DNA of 12,747 nucleotides from Candidatus Moraniibacteriota bacterium (GTDB lineage Bacteria; Patescibacteriota; Minisyncoccia; Moranbacterales; UBA9337), in contig DNVQ01000038.1 in assembly GCA_003507475.1 (NCBI GenBank), forward strand, positions 1-12,747, written 5' to 3'. Positions 1-4,763 of this stretch are shown one piece after another (position 1 is the first letter of the stretch; each line of letters begins with the position of its first letter). Position numbers and translations under genes: made by a program. Under the pieces are notes generated by a model. That model was not told the DNA's origin, searched no databases, and saw only the letters and a program-made list of their open reading frames with translations.

Positions 1-68
1 GGATTAGTTTCAATCTCTGGACTTCCGCAAAAGGGACATAATATTCTTAGTTTAATGTTTGCTATCAT
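1..68 (-). CDS. Zinc-ribbon protein, N-terminal fragment cut by window edge
   Basis: Only the first 22 codons lie in the window; the gene runs off the left edge. The readable N-terminus is MIANIKLRILCPFCGSPEIE, and its CPFCG knuckle is half of a typical zinc ribbon, with the second Cys pair expected beyond the edge. The start is well supported: an AAAGGAG Shine-Dalgarno lies at 76-82, 7 nt upstream of the ATG, and a strong promoter lies at 149-177. NrdR-type regulators also begin with a CPFCG knuckle, but here about ten residues precede it and the residues after it do not match NrdR, so no specific function is assigned. The reading frame, start and zinc knuckle are seen in the sequence; metal binding is inferred from the motif. 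Confidence 0.7.
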   Translation of the reverse strand, partial: MIANIKLRILCPFCGSPEIETN

Positions 69-148
69 GTTGCTTCTCCTTTGAGAGTGATTGAGAAAAT
101 ATATATTGGATATTTTTTTAAAAAATAAATATACTAAACTAACAATAC

Positions 149-177
149 ATGATAGCATGAAATAAGTAAAAAGTCAA
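149..177 (-). promoter_or_regulatory. Sigma70-type promoter for the edge zinc-ribbon gene
   Basis: On the minus strand TTGACT (172-177) is followed after exactly 17 nt by TATCAT (149-154). The predicted start near 142 gives a leader of about 75 nt before the ATG at 68. Confidence 0.7.
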
Positions 178-207
178 GGGTAAAAATAAATGATTTATTT
201 TCCAAAT

Positions 208-245
208 AAAAAGCCACCTTATTCATTAGAAATCGGTGACTTTTT
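208..245 (-). terminator. Intrinsic terminator of the secreted-protein gene
   Basis: Arms 208-218 and 235-245 pair over 11 bp around a 16-nt loop, about 22 nt past the stop at 268. In minus-strand RNA every position pairs, with one G-U, and the 3' arm ends in five U. In plus-strand RNA the same position is a C-A mismatch, so the hairpin favours the minus strand. Confidence 0.7.
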
Positions 246-267
246 TGATGAGGAGAAAAGATGTTAA

Positions 268-669
268 TTACTTTATCCAATCTCCCCAGTCTCCCAAAGT
301 TACAGTTTTGTTCTCCATTTGCTCTCCCCATAGATTGACTTTTATATAACCATCCATTGTGAGGTAGAGCTGAACATTGTTCTTTTCATCATCCGAACAG
401 CGATTCATGTATGCTTGGATGTCGTAGCTGTATTTCCAGTCTCCGCACTTATACTGCGGATGCTTTTCTTGAAACTTAACCAGTGCTCTTCGGAATTTTG
501 TTGGAGAAGGAGGTTCAAATATCACCCCTTGTGTAATAATAGTATTTGGGGAATGATAACCGCCCAATTCTGCTTCCGTATGTTGATCCCTTGCGTCTGC
601 AAAGAAAGGGATTACAAAGAGAAGGAAAAGGGAAATTGCCAATACGGGGATAGTGATCGCTTTTTTCAT
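268..669 (-). CDS. Small secreted protein of unknown function
   Basis: This is a 133-residue protein with a clear Sec signal peptide: Lys2-Lys3, a hydrophobic core at about residues 4-23 and an A-D-A cleavage site ending at residue 26. The mature part is about 107 residues, rich in Trp and Tyr, with only two cysteines (C75 and C91) that could form a disulphide outside the membrane. An in-frame ATG two codons upstream (675) was rejected because AGGAG abuts it directly; from the ATG at 669 the AGGAG is 6 nt away, which is ideal. The gene has its own promoter (731-759) and terminator (208-245), so it is probably monocistronic. I do not recognise the family. Secretion is inferred from the signal peptide; no enzymatic motif is visible. 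Confidence 0.8.
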   Translation of the reverse strand: MKKAITIPVLAISLFLLFVIPFFADARDQHTEAELGGYHSPNTIITQGVIFEPPSPTKFRRALVKFQEKHPQYKCGDWKYSYDIQAYMNRCSDDEKNNVQLYLTMDGYIKVNLWGEQMENKTVTLGDWGDWIK

Positions 670-730
670 GGTCATCTCCTAGATTTTGAAAGAAAAGTTA
701 GGTTAAAATGTCATTGCATTATAACTTTAA

Positions 731-759
731 ATTATAGCATAAATTACATAATACGTCAA
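731..759 (-). promoter_or_regulatory. Near-consensus sigma70 promoter of the secreted-protein gene
   Basis: On the minus strand TTGACG (754-759), a 17-nt spacer and a perfect TATAAT (731-736). It lies in the divergent gap between the secreted-protein gene and the SDR gene. Confidence 0.85.
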
Positions 760-762
760 GCA

Positions 763-791
763 TTGATTTATGGCGTAAATAGGCTTATTCT
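763..791 (+). promoter_or_regulatory. Possible promoter for the SDR gene
   Basis: TTGATT (763-768), 17 nt, then TATTCT (786-791) on the plus strand, facing away from the secreted-protein promoter. The match is moderate in AT-rich DNA; a second candidate -10, GATAAT preceded by TGT, lies at 798-803. Confidence 0.35.
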
Positions 792-835
792 TAATGTGAT
801 AATCAATAACTTTCATAATAATTTAATAAAAAACT

Positions 836-1576
836 ATGTTTAAAAATAAGGTTATTATTGTAACCGGGTCATCTAGCGGAATAGGGGCGGAAACTGCGCT
901 AGCTTTTGCTAGGGAGGGCGCTAGTGTAGTTATCACTTATAAAGAAAATAAAAATGGAGCTGAGGAAGTTGCTTCTAAAATAAATTTATTTGGTGGAAAA
1001 TCTTTAGTTATCCAAGCGGATTTAATAAATGAATTGGAGGCTAAAAACGTCATAGAGGAAACCAAAGAGAAATTTGGGAAATTAGATATTTTAGTAAATA
1101 ACGCTGGAAGATATATTGATGGTGACGAATGGGATGGTAGTTCTGAAATATGGACAAAAAGTTTGTCTCAAAATTTGATTTCAGTTATGAGCATGTCTAA
1201 ATATGCAATTGAAATTTTTCAAAATCAAAAATCAGGAATACTTATTAATATGGCTTCTAGATTTTCTGCTCAAGGGCAATATGATGCTTTATCATATTCA
1301 GCCTCAAGAGCTGGGGTAGTAAATATTACACAAGCATATGCGAAATTGCTGGCGCCATTCGGTAGAGCCAATGCGGTTTCTCCTGGGGCCGTTAATACGG
1401 GATATTGGTTGCGAGCTCCTAAAGATGAATTAGAATTAACAATTTCTGAATCACCTCTAAAGAAATTAGTAGAAGTGATGGATGTGGTGAATTTGATATT
1501 ATTCCTTGCTTCTGATAAAGCTTCAAGTATCACTGGACAAAATATCTTTGTCGATGGTGGATTTAACTTAAAATAA
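836..1576 (+). CDS. SDR-family oxidoreductase with YxxxR in place of YxxxK
   Basis: This 246-residue protein has full classical short-chain dehydrogenase/reductase length. It has the Rossmann nucleotide-binding motif TGSSSGIG (residues 10-17), D62, the NNAG motif (88-91), N113 and a C-terminal end of the usual ITGQNIFVDGG type. It should reduce or oxidise a carbonyl/alcohol with NAD(P)H in the cytoplasm; the substrate cannot be told. The catalytic Ser (S141) and Tyr (Y154) sit at the normal 13-residue spacing, but the near-invariant Lys four residues after the Tyr is Arg (R158, AGA at 1307-1309). The rest of the gene is intact, so this is either altered chemistry or loss of activity. The start at 836 has no Shine-Dalgarno, but the Rossmann strand begins right after it. 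It is not FabG with any confidence. Confidence 0.85.
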   Translation: MFKNKVIIVTGSSSGIGAETALAFAREGASVVITYKENKNGAEEVASKINLFGGKSLVIQADLINELEAKNVIEETKEKFGKLDILVNNAGRYIDGDEWDGSSEIWTKSLSQNLISVMSMSKYAIEIFQNQKSGILINMASRFSAQGQYDALSYSASRAGVVNITQAYAKLLAPFGRANAVSPGAVNTGYWLRAPKDELELTISESPLKKLVEVMDVVNLILFLASDKASSITGQNIFVDGGFNLK

Positions 1577-1584
1577 AAAAACCA

Positions 1585-1616
1585 TTTACTACCGTACTCT
1601 AGTGTATGGTAGTAAA
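1585..1616. repeat. 13-bp hairpin after the SDR gene
   Basis: Arms 1585-1597 and 1604-1616 form a 13-bp stem with one G-U around the loop TCTAGT. No T-run follows on the plus strand; a run of seven T follows on the minus strand. It could protect the SDR mRNA 3' end or stop antisense transcripts. The structure is seen; the role is unknown. Confidence 0.5.
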
Positions 1617-1654
1617 AAGTAAGTAGAGCAATTATTGAATTAAAATTAAAAATT

Positions 1655-2257
1655 ATGGAAAAAATAATAAATATTTTTGGCGATAGTATTGTTTGTGCTG
1701 GTTATGTTGATGAAGGTGGATGGGTAAGCCGTTTGAGAAATTATTTAGAAAAAAATAATACAGAAGAAGCAACGGTTTATAATCTCGGAGTAAATGGAAA
1801 TGATACGGACGGATTATTGAAAAGATTTAAAATCGAAAATGAGGCACGCACCCCAGATTTAATAATTATTGCAATTGGCACAAATGATGCCTGTTATCTT
1901 AAGTCAAAAAATGATAATTATGTTCCCTTGGAGAGATTCAAAGATAATTTATTAGAAATTATAAAACAAGCAAAAGAATTTACCAGTGAAATTATTTTTG
2001 TAGGACCTACTATTGTTGATGAATCTAAAACTATGCCAAATATTTGGAGTGATGATGAGTTTATGGATAATAAGAATATAAAAAATTACAATGATAAAAT
2101 AAAAGAAATTTGTCAGAAGAATGATTTATTGTTTATTGAGATGATAGATTTATTAAATGAAGAAGATTTGGAAGATGGACTGCATCCTAATTCAAAAGGA
2201 CATGAAAAAATGTTTTTGCGGATCAAGGATTTTTTGGTAGAGAATAAAATTGTTTAG
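1655..2257 (+). CDS. SGNH/GDSL-family hydrolase (esterase/lipase-like)
   Basis: A 200-residue single-domain SGNH hydrolase with all four hallmark blocks. Block I is GDS with nucleophile S11; block II is G45 followed by N47; block III is GTND (75-78) with the oxyanion-hole Asn N77; block V is DGLHP with D174 and H177 in the D-x-x-H arrangement. The family cleaves ester bonds of lipids, acyl-CoAs or acetylated sugars through a Ser-His-Asp triad. No signal peptide or membrane segment is seen, so it is probably cytoplasmic. The ATG at 1655 has no Shine-Dalgarno, only an A/T leader, but GDS eight residues in supports this start. It lies 78 nt after the SDR gene with a hairpin between. The exact substrate is unknown. 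Confidence 0.88.
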   Translation: MEKIINIFGDSIVCAGYVDEGGWVSRLRNYLEKNNTEEATVYNLGVNGNDTDGLLKRFKIENEARTPDLIIIAIGTNDACYLKSKNDNYVPLERFKDNLLEIIKQAKEFTSEIIFVGPTIVDESKTMPNIWSDDEFMDNKNIKNYNDKIKEICQKNDLLFIEMIDLLNEEDLEDGLHPNSKGHEKMFLRIKDFLVENKIV

Positions 2258-2260
2258 ATC

Positions 2261-2300
2261 TCTTTCCCCCTCCCCTTTGAAGGGGAGGCAGGGAGGGGTT
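2261..2300 (+). repeat. GC-rich palindromic element A
   Basis: A perfect 9-bp inverted repeat, CCTCCCCTT (2269-2277) and AAGGGGAGG (2280-2288), with pyrimidine-rich sequence on its left and GGGAGGGG on its right. It starts 3 nt after the hydrolase stop, is far richer in G and C than its surroundings, and faces related element B. No T-run follows, so it is not a standard terminator. Confidence 0.7.
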
Positions 2301-2321
2301 GAAAAAAATAAAATTAAAAGA

Positions 2322-2381
2322 GAAACCCCCTCTGTCCTGCCGGACATCTCCCCCTTGAGTACAAGAGGGAGAGGGAATGGG
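2322..2381 (-). repeat. GC-rich palindromic element B (inverted relative to A)
   Basis: Two adjacent hairpins: TGTCC (2333-2337) with GGACA (2342-2346), then 11-nt arms at 2347-2357 and 2362-2372 with one mismatch around AGTA. Its reverse complement has the same order of blocks as element A, with an extra inner hairpin: a CTCCC-type arm, a GGGAG-type arm, then G-rich sequence ending GGGGTT. A and B are thus a converging pair separated by about 20 A-rich bases. Confidence 0.7.
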
Positions 2382-2405
2382 ATTAAAATTTTAATTTAAA
2401 AAATT

Positions 2406-2909
2406 ATGAATCAAGAAATTAAATTTGTAATAGGTGATTGGGAAATATTTTTAGACAACATCTTTGATAATCTAAAAAAATCTAAATTTAGCATTGGTGA
2501 ATTTAAAGAATTGGATCATATTGCTTATAGGACAGAGGATTTAGAAACATACGAAAAAATAAAAAATTCTCTGGTTGATTTTTCTGAAAAATATAATGAT
2601 AAGCTATTTAATGGCAGGTCAATTTTTGTTTGTAAATTAAAAAATCCGTTAATTTATAAAGAGTTTGTTATAAACGGTATTGAGGTTTTAGCGCCGAAAG
2701 AAAATAATACTTTTAAAAATGGATTAGAGCATGCGGAATTTGTAACGATTGATGCTTTGGAGGAGTTTAAGAAAAAGCATGATGATATTCTTTTTAATCT
2801 TAGGGCATATAATAGGGAAGAAAATCCTGAGTTGGTAGTTGAATTTCAGAATTGTGCTTGCAAATTTCATGCTCAAAGTATTTTGGAAATAAGAGGGTTA
2901 AGTAATTAA
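2406..2909 (+). CDS. YecM-like protein of the vicinal oxygen chelate (VOC) fold
   Basis: This 167-residue protein resembles E. coli YecM from memory of that family: an LDHIAYR block (36-42), a NGR motif (69-71), GLEHAEFV (106-113) and a C-terminal segment around NPELVVEF and KFHAQSI (140-159). The two conserved histidine blocks plus H155 resemble the metal-ligand positions of VOC-fold enzymes. YecM has no established reaction, so the function is a probable metal-binding protein only. It is soluble, with no signal peptide. The ATG at 2406 lacks a Shine-Dalgarno and follows an A/T-only leader. It is flanked on both sides by GC-rich palindromic elements. Family assignment is moderately secure; function is unknown. 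Confidence 0.75.
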   Translation: MNQEIKFVIGDWEIFLDNIFDNLKKSKFSIGEFKELDHIAYRTEDLETYEKIKNSLVDFSEKYNDKLFNGRSIFVCKLKNPLIYKEFVINGIEVLAPKENNTFKNGLEHAEFVTIDALEEFKKKHDDILFNLRAYNREENPELVVEFQNCACKFHAQSILEIRGLSN

Positions 2910-2928
2910 ATTAAATTTAAACTAACTC

Positions 2929-2993
2929 TTAATCCCTCTCCGCCTCTCGGCATCCCTGCCTGTCGGCAGATAGGTCTCCCTAGGGGAGAGAAA
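2929..2993 (-). repeat. GC-rich palindromic element C, same family as element B
   Basis: Contains CTGCC (2956-2960)/GGCAG (2965-2969) around TGTC, then TCTCCC (2975-2980)/GGGAGA (2984-2989). CTCTCC at 2936-2941 can also pair with GGAGAG at 2985-2990 to close a branched fold. Block order and orientation match element B: G-rich end, inner GC hairpin and outer CTCCC/GGGAG hairpin in the reverse complement. Confidence 0.7.
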
Positions 2994-3004
2994 GAAAAAT
3001 AATT

Positions 3005-3028
3005 CGTTAATGCGTTAACTCGTTAACT
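3005..3028. repeat. Three tandem 8-bp CGTTAA units
   Basis: CGTTAATG, CGTTAACT and CGTTAACT run head to tail directly after element C and before the DUF3467 gene. The last two copies are identical. Confidence 0.75.
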
Positions 3029-3049
3029 AAATAATAAGTAATAAAATAT

Positions 3050-3334
3050 ATGACTAATCAAAACCAACAAGTACAAATCAAAGCGACAGATGAAAAATTA
3101 AAAGGGGAGTATTCCAATGCGATGCAGATACTTCATACTAAAGAAGAATTTGTTTTAGATTTCTTAAATATTTTTCCACCTACCGGAACTTTAAATTCGA
3201 GAGTGATTCTTTCTCCCGGACATTTCAAAAGAATGATAACGGCAATGGAAGAAAATTTAAAAAAATATGAAGATCAATTTGGAAAAATTGCAGTGGCCGA
3301 TGAACCAAAAAATGAAATTGGATTTAGAGGATAA
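3050..3334 (+). CDS. DUF3467 family protein
   Basis: A 94-residue protein that matches my recollection of the DUF3467 family across nearly its whole length. It has the YSNA block (21-24), the EEFVLDF segment (32-38), the SRVILSPGHFKRM block (50-62) and the helical EENLKKYEDQFG block (68-78). No reaction is known for the family. There is no signal peptide or membrane segment, and the acidic C-terminal tail looks flexible. It starts at an ATG with no Shine-Dalgarno, only an A/T leader, like its upstream neighbours. An intrinsic terminator at 3468-3493 closes this plus-strand block. Family call is strong; the biological role is open. Confidence 0.87.
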   Translation: MTNQNQQVQIKATDEKLKGEYSNAMQILHTKEEFVLDFLNIFPPTGTLNSRVILSPGHFKRMITAMEENLKKYEDQFGKIAVADEPKNEIGFRG

Positions 3335-3358
3335 AATTATCTAAGTGTTGATGAAGAT

Positions 3359-3384
3359 AGATCCTGAATCAAGTTCAGGAAGAC
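3359..3384 (-). repeat. REP-like palindromic repeat, copy 1
   Basis: CCTGAA (3363-3368), loop TCAAG, TTCAGG (3374-3379), inside a 26-nt unit that is the reverse complement of the unit at 3418-3443 apart from three positions. Confidence 0.75.
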
Positions 3385-3417
3385 AAATCGTAGGTTGAGT
3401 GGAAAAATAGTTAGAGT

Positions 3418-3443
3418 GTCATGCTGAACTTGATTCAGCATCT
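3418..3443 (+). repeat. REP-like palindromic repeat, copy 2
   Basis: ATGCTGAA (3421-3428), loop CTTGA, TTCAGCAT (3434-3441). Relative to copy 1 the C-G pair in the stem is swapped to G-C on both arms, so pairing is preserved. The two units point in opposite directions, as in paired REP elements. Confidence 0.75.
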
Positions 3444-3467
3444 AAATAAAATAAAAAATATTTTTAT

Positions 3468-3493
3468 CTCTCCATTTGATCGGAGAGTTTTTT
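3468..3493 (+). terminator. Intrinsic terminator after the DUF3467 gene
   Basis: CTCTCC (3468-3473) pairs with GGAGAG (3482-3487) around an 8-nt loop and is followed at once by six T. It lies about 130 nt beyond the DUF3467 stop, after the REP pair. Confidence 0.8.
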
Positions 3494-3517
3494 ATTTGAA
3501 TTTTTTTTATAAAAATA

Positions 3518-3556
3518 AAAATGGACTTCTCTATTTTTGATAGAAAAGTCCATTTT
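3518..3556 (-). terminator. Intrinsic terminator of the small membrane-protein gene
   Basis: Arms 3518-3534 and 3540-3556 give a 17-bp stem with a 5-nt loop. In minus-strand RNA the single irregular pair is G-U; in plus-strand RNA it is a C-A mismatch. A T-rich stretch follows on the minus strand. It lies 28 nt past the stop at 3585. Confidence 0.78.
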
Positions 3557-3584
3557 GGAAAAAATTTCTTTTTTGATAAAGATT

Positions 3585-3827
3585 TTAAAATATTCTTTCG
3601 GTTTGTCTTTCCTCAATCCTTTTTGTGCATTCTAATGCAAAAACCACTGCACCAAGTACTAATAAAAAAATAGTGGCTTGGTACAGAAAAAATTCCATTA
3701 TATAGCTGGGAATCAAAATAAAAATAACAGATAAAATGATGATTATTGAGCATATTAACGGATTTGGCAAATAACAAATTGCCTTTGAAATAGCTATTTT
3801 ATTGATTTTTAAAAGATCTCTGGCCAT
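3585..3827 (-). CDS. Small two-helix membrane protein, unknown
   Basis: An 80-residue protein with a short basic N-terminal region (about 1-22), two predicted membrane helices (about 24-42 and 48-66) and a charged, Arg/Glu-rich C-terminal tail. That layout suggests a hairpin in the membrane with both ends on the same side, probably the cytoplasm. The frame is open 33 codons further upstream, but the start at 3827 is chosen because AGGAGGT precedes that ATG by 6 nt, an ideal Shine-Dalgarno. A TTGACA-17-TATAAC promoter also sits at 3885-3913, inside the longer reading frame, which excludes the longer form. It has its own promoter and terminator. I do not recognise the family and assign no function. 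Confidence 0.8.
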   Translation of the reverse strand: MARDLLKINKIAISKAICYLPNPLICSIIIILSVIFILIPSYIMEFFLYQATIFLLVLGAVVFALECTKRIEERQTERIF

Positions 3828-3884
3828 ATAAGTACCTCCTGTGCTTAAGGTGAATGTATGGGACCATTGAATGAGCTTGGTATC

Positions 3885-3913
3885 GTTATAGCAAGCAATA
3901 GAGCATTTGTCAA
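3885..3913 (-). promoter_or_regulatory. Strong sigma70 promoter of the membrane-protein gene
   Basis: Perfect TTGACA (3908-3913), 17-nt spacer, TATAAC (3885-3890) on the minus strand. Leader to the ATG is about 50 nt. Confidence 0.85.
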
Positions 3914-4139
3914 ATAAAAAAAACAAAAGATTATATATAGTACAAATGATTTTTGTAAAATATATTGGGTTAAATTTTTTTATGAATAAAATATTGTTTT
4001 TAAAATAGAAGAGGTGAATAAAATTTTTATAGATTATTTATTATTTGCGAAGATTTTTTTATTTTTTTAAAGTTGAAAAAAATTTTGAAACAAAAATATA
4101 TTTTTTAAAAAATAATTTTTCAAAAAAGTAAAAAAACTA

Positions 4140-4167
4140 TTGTGTTAATTTTTTTTTATTGTATAAT
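4140..4167 (+). promoter_or_regulatory. Possible distal promoter of the lysine-rich gene
   Basis: TTGTGT (4140-4145), 16 nt, perfect TATAAT (4162-4167). The -35 is weak and TATAAT arises easily in such AT-rich DNA. Confidence 0.4.
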
Positions 4168-4182
4168 TAATATGTAAAAATA

Positions 4183-4210
4183 ATTTTGTGAAAAATATTT
4201 TTTACAAAAT
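4183..4210. repeat. 28-nt AT-rich palindrome
   Basis: Arms 4183-4196 and 4197-4210 are complementary over 14 positions with one G-U pair, with no spacer. It lies just downstream of the TATAAT at 4162-4167 and could be an operator or a DNA-bending site. Confidence 0.45.
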
Positions 4211-4232
4211 AAAAATTTTTACGAAAAAAATA

Positions 4233-4260
4233 TTGTACAAAATTTTATTTGTTGTATAAT
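4233..4260 (+). promoter_or_regulatory. Likely proximal promoter of the lysine-rich gene
   Basis: TTGTAC (4233-4238), 16 nt, perfect TATAAT (4255-4260). Transcription from about 4267 would give a 93-nt leader holding both hairpins at 4283-4341. Confidence 0.5.
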
Positions 4261-4282
4261 AAAAGTGTAAGAAGAAAATGTG

Positions 4283-4341
4283 TGAGAAGGAGTCGAACTT
4301 CTCAGTTAAAAATAAAAAATAATCCAGCGAGAAATTGCTGG
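4283..4341 (+). promoter_or_regulatory. Two-hairpin 5' leader of the lysine-rich gene
   Basis: Hairpin 1 is TGAGAAG (4283-4289) with CTTCTCA (4298-4304), 7 bp and an 8-nt loop. Hairpin 2 is CCAGCGA (4324-4330) with TTGCTGG (4335-4341), 7 bp with one G-U, closed by a GAAA tetraloop (GNRA type). Neither is followed by a T-run, so they look like stabilising or control elements rather than terminators. Confidence 0.5.
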
Positions 4342-4359
4342 CTAGCCTAAAATAAAAAT

Positions 4360-4530
4360 ATGGCAACAAAGAAAAAAGCTGTAAAAAAAGTAGCTAAGAA
4401 AAAAGTAGCTAAAAAACCAGCTAAAAAAACAGTTAAAAAAACAGTGAAAAAAGCTGTTAAAAAAGCTGTTAAAAAAGTTGTGAAAAAAGTAGCTAAAAAG
4501 AAACCAGCTAAAAAAGCGAAGAAGAAATAA
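4360..4530 (+). CDS. Lysine-repeat histone H1-like DNA-binding protein
   Basis: A 56-residue protein made almost wholly of repeats of the KKxV/KKxA type; 30 residues are Lys, 10 Ala and 10 Val, with two Pro at 20 and 49. It resembles the Lys/Ala-rich tails of bacterial histone H1-like proteins (HctB, AlgP and similar), which bind nucleic acid by charge and compact DNA. There is no second domain, so this is a free-standing tail. A role in nucleoid packing or RNA binding is inferred. The start has no Shine-Dalgarno and follows an A/T leader; a terminator comes 14 nt after the stop. The repeat-rich reading continues exactly to the stop, with AAA/AAG and GCT/GTT codons alternating, as expected of real coding sequence. 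Minus-strand Phe-rich frames here are its shadows. Confidence 0.85.
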   Translation: MATKKKAVKKVAKKKVAKKPAKKTVKKTVKKAVKKAVKKVVKKVAKKKPAKKAKKK

Positions 4531-4544
4531 GGACAAAAAAAGAT

Positions 4545-4583
4545 AAACCGCATTTCAAAAGATAGATGCGGTTTTCTTTTTTT
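4545..4583 (+). terminator. Intrinsic terminator of the lysine-rich gene
   Basis: AAACCGCAT (4545-4553) pairs perfectly with ATGCGGTTT (4566-4574), 12-nt loop, followed by TCTTTTTTT. Confidence 0.88.
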
Positions 4584-4622
4584 GTAATTTATTTTGTATT
4601 AATGATTTATGTCTACGCTCTA

Positions 4623-4650
4623 TTGACGCGGAAGCTGTCGAGTATATACT
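4623..4650 (+). promoter_or_regulatory. Promoter of the 37-residue basic-protein gene
   Basis: TTGACG (4623-4628), 16 nt, TATACT (4645-4650), lying between a strong terminator and a gene with its own Shine-Dalgarno. Leader to the GTG is about 105 nt. Confidence 0.65.
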
Positions 4651-4737
4651 GGTGAAAAGCGTGGATGCTGTGTTTGATATATGTATTTAATTTTAAATTC
4701 CACAAAGCGGGCAGGATAGGGGTCATTTTTTTTATTA

Positions 4738-4756
4738 CCAACCTTTATAAGGGAGG
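4738..4756 (+). promoter_or_regulatory. Hairpin masking the ribosome site of the basic-protein gene
   Basis: CCTT (4742-4745) pairs with AAGG (4749-4752), and CC (4738-4739) with GG (4755-4756), across a small internal loop. This covers the Shine-Dalgarno GGGAGG (4751-4756), which lies 7 nt before the GTG. Confidence 0.4.
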
Positions 4757-4763
4757 CGGTATT

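Larger units (their letters stand above)
3914..4359. other. AT-rich gene-free stretch between divergent units
   Basis: No coding sequence was recognised on either strand. The stretch is almost pure A/T to about 4260, with homopolymer runs. It holds two candidate promoters, a 28-nt AT palindrome and two leader hairpins of the lysine-rich gene. No DnaA-box cluster was seen, so an origin is not proposed. Confidence 0.6.

Noticed and set aside
134-331. Minus-strand 65-codon open frame overlapping the secreted-protein gene and its terminator
   Set aside because: Its start lies inside the secreted-protein coding end, it runs through the terminator hairpin, and it has no SD or family resemblance.
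415-843. Plus-strand 142-codon frame opposite the secreted protein
   Set aside because: It is the shadow of a gene with signal peptide, promoter, SD and terminator on the other strand; no domain is visible.
1270-1533. Minus-strand open frame inside the SDR gene
   Set aside because: The SDR motifs are continuous on the plus strand across this stretch; the antisense frame has no motif or ribosome site.
2261-3028. CRISPR array formed by the intergenic repeats
   Set aside because: The repeats are few, in mixed orientation, unevenly spaced and separated by a gene; no cas gene is present.
3914-4260. Replication origin in the AT-rich stretch
   Set aside because: No cluster of TTATCCACA-like DnaA boxes and no dnaA/dnaN neighbours; AT-richness alone is not evidence.
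4342-4553. Two Phe-rich minus-strand frames (64 and 68 codons)
   Set aside because: They are antisense readings of the AAA/AAG-rich lysine-repeat gene and overlap its terminator; Phe-rich low complexity is the expected shadow of poly-Lys codons.
4665-4763. Upstream ATG extension of the 37-residue basic protein (70 residues in all)
   Set aside because: The ATG at 4665 has no SD and the extension is unlike the basic body, while GGGAGG sits 7 nt before the GTG at 4764.
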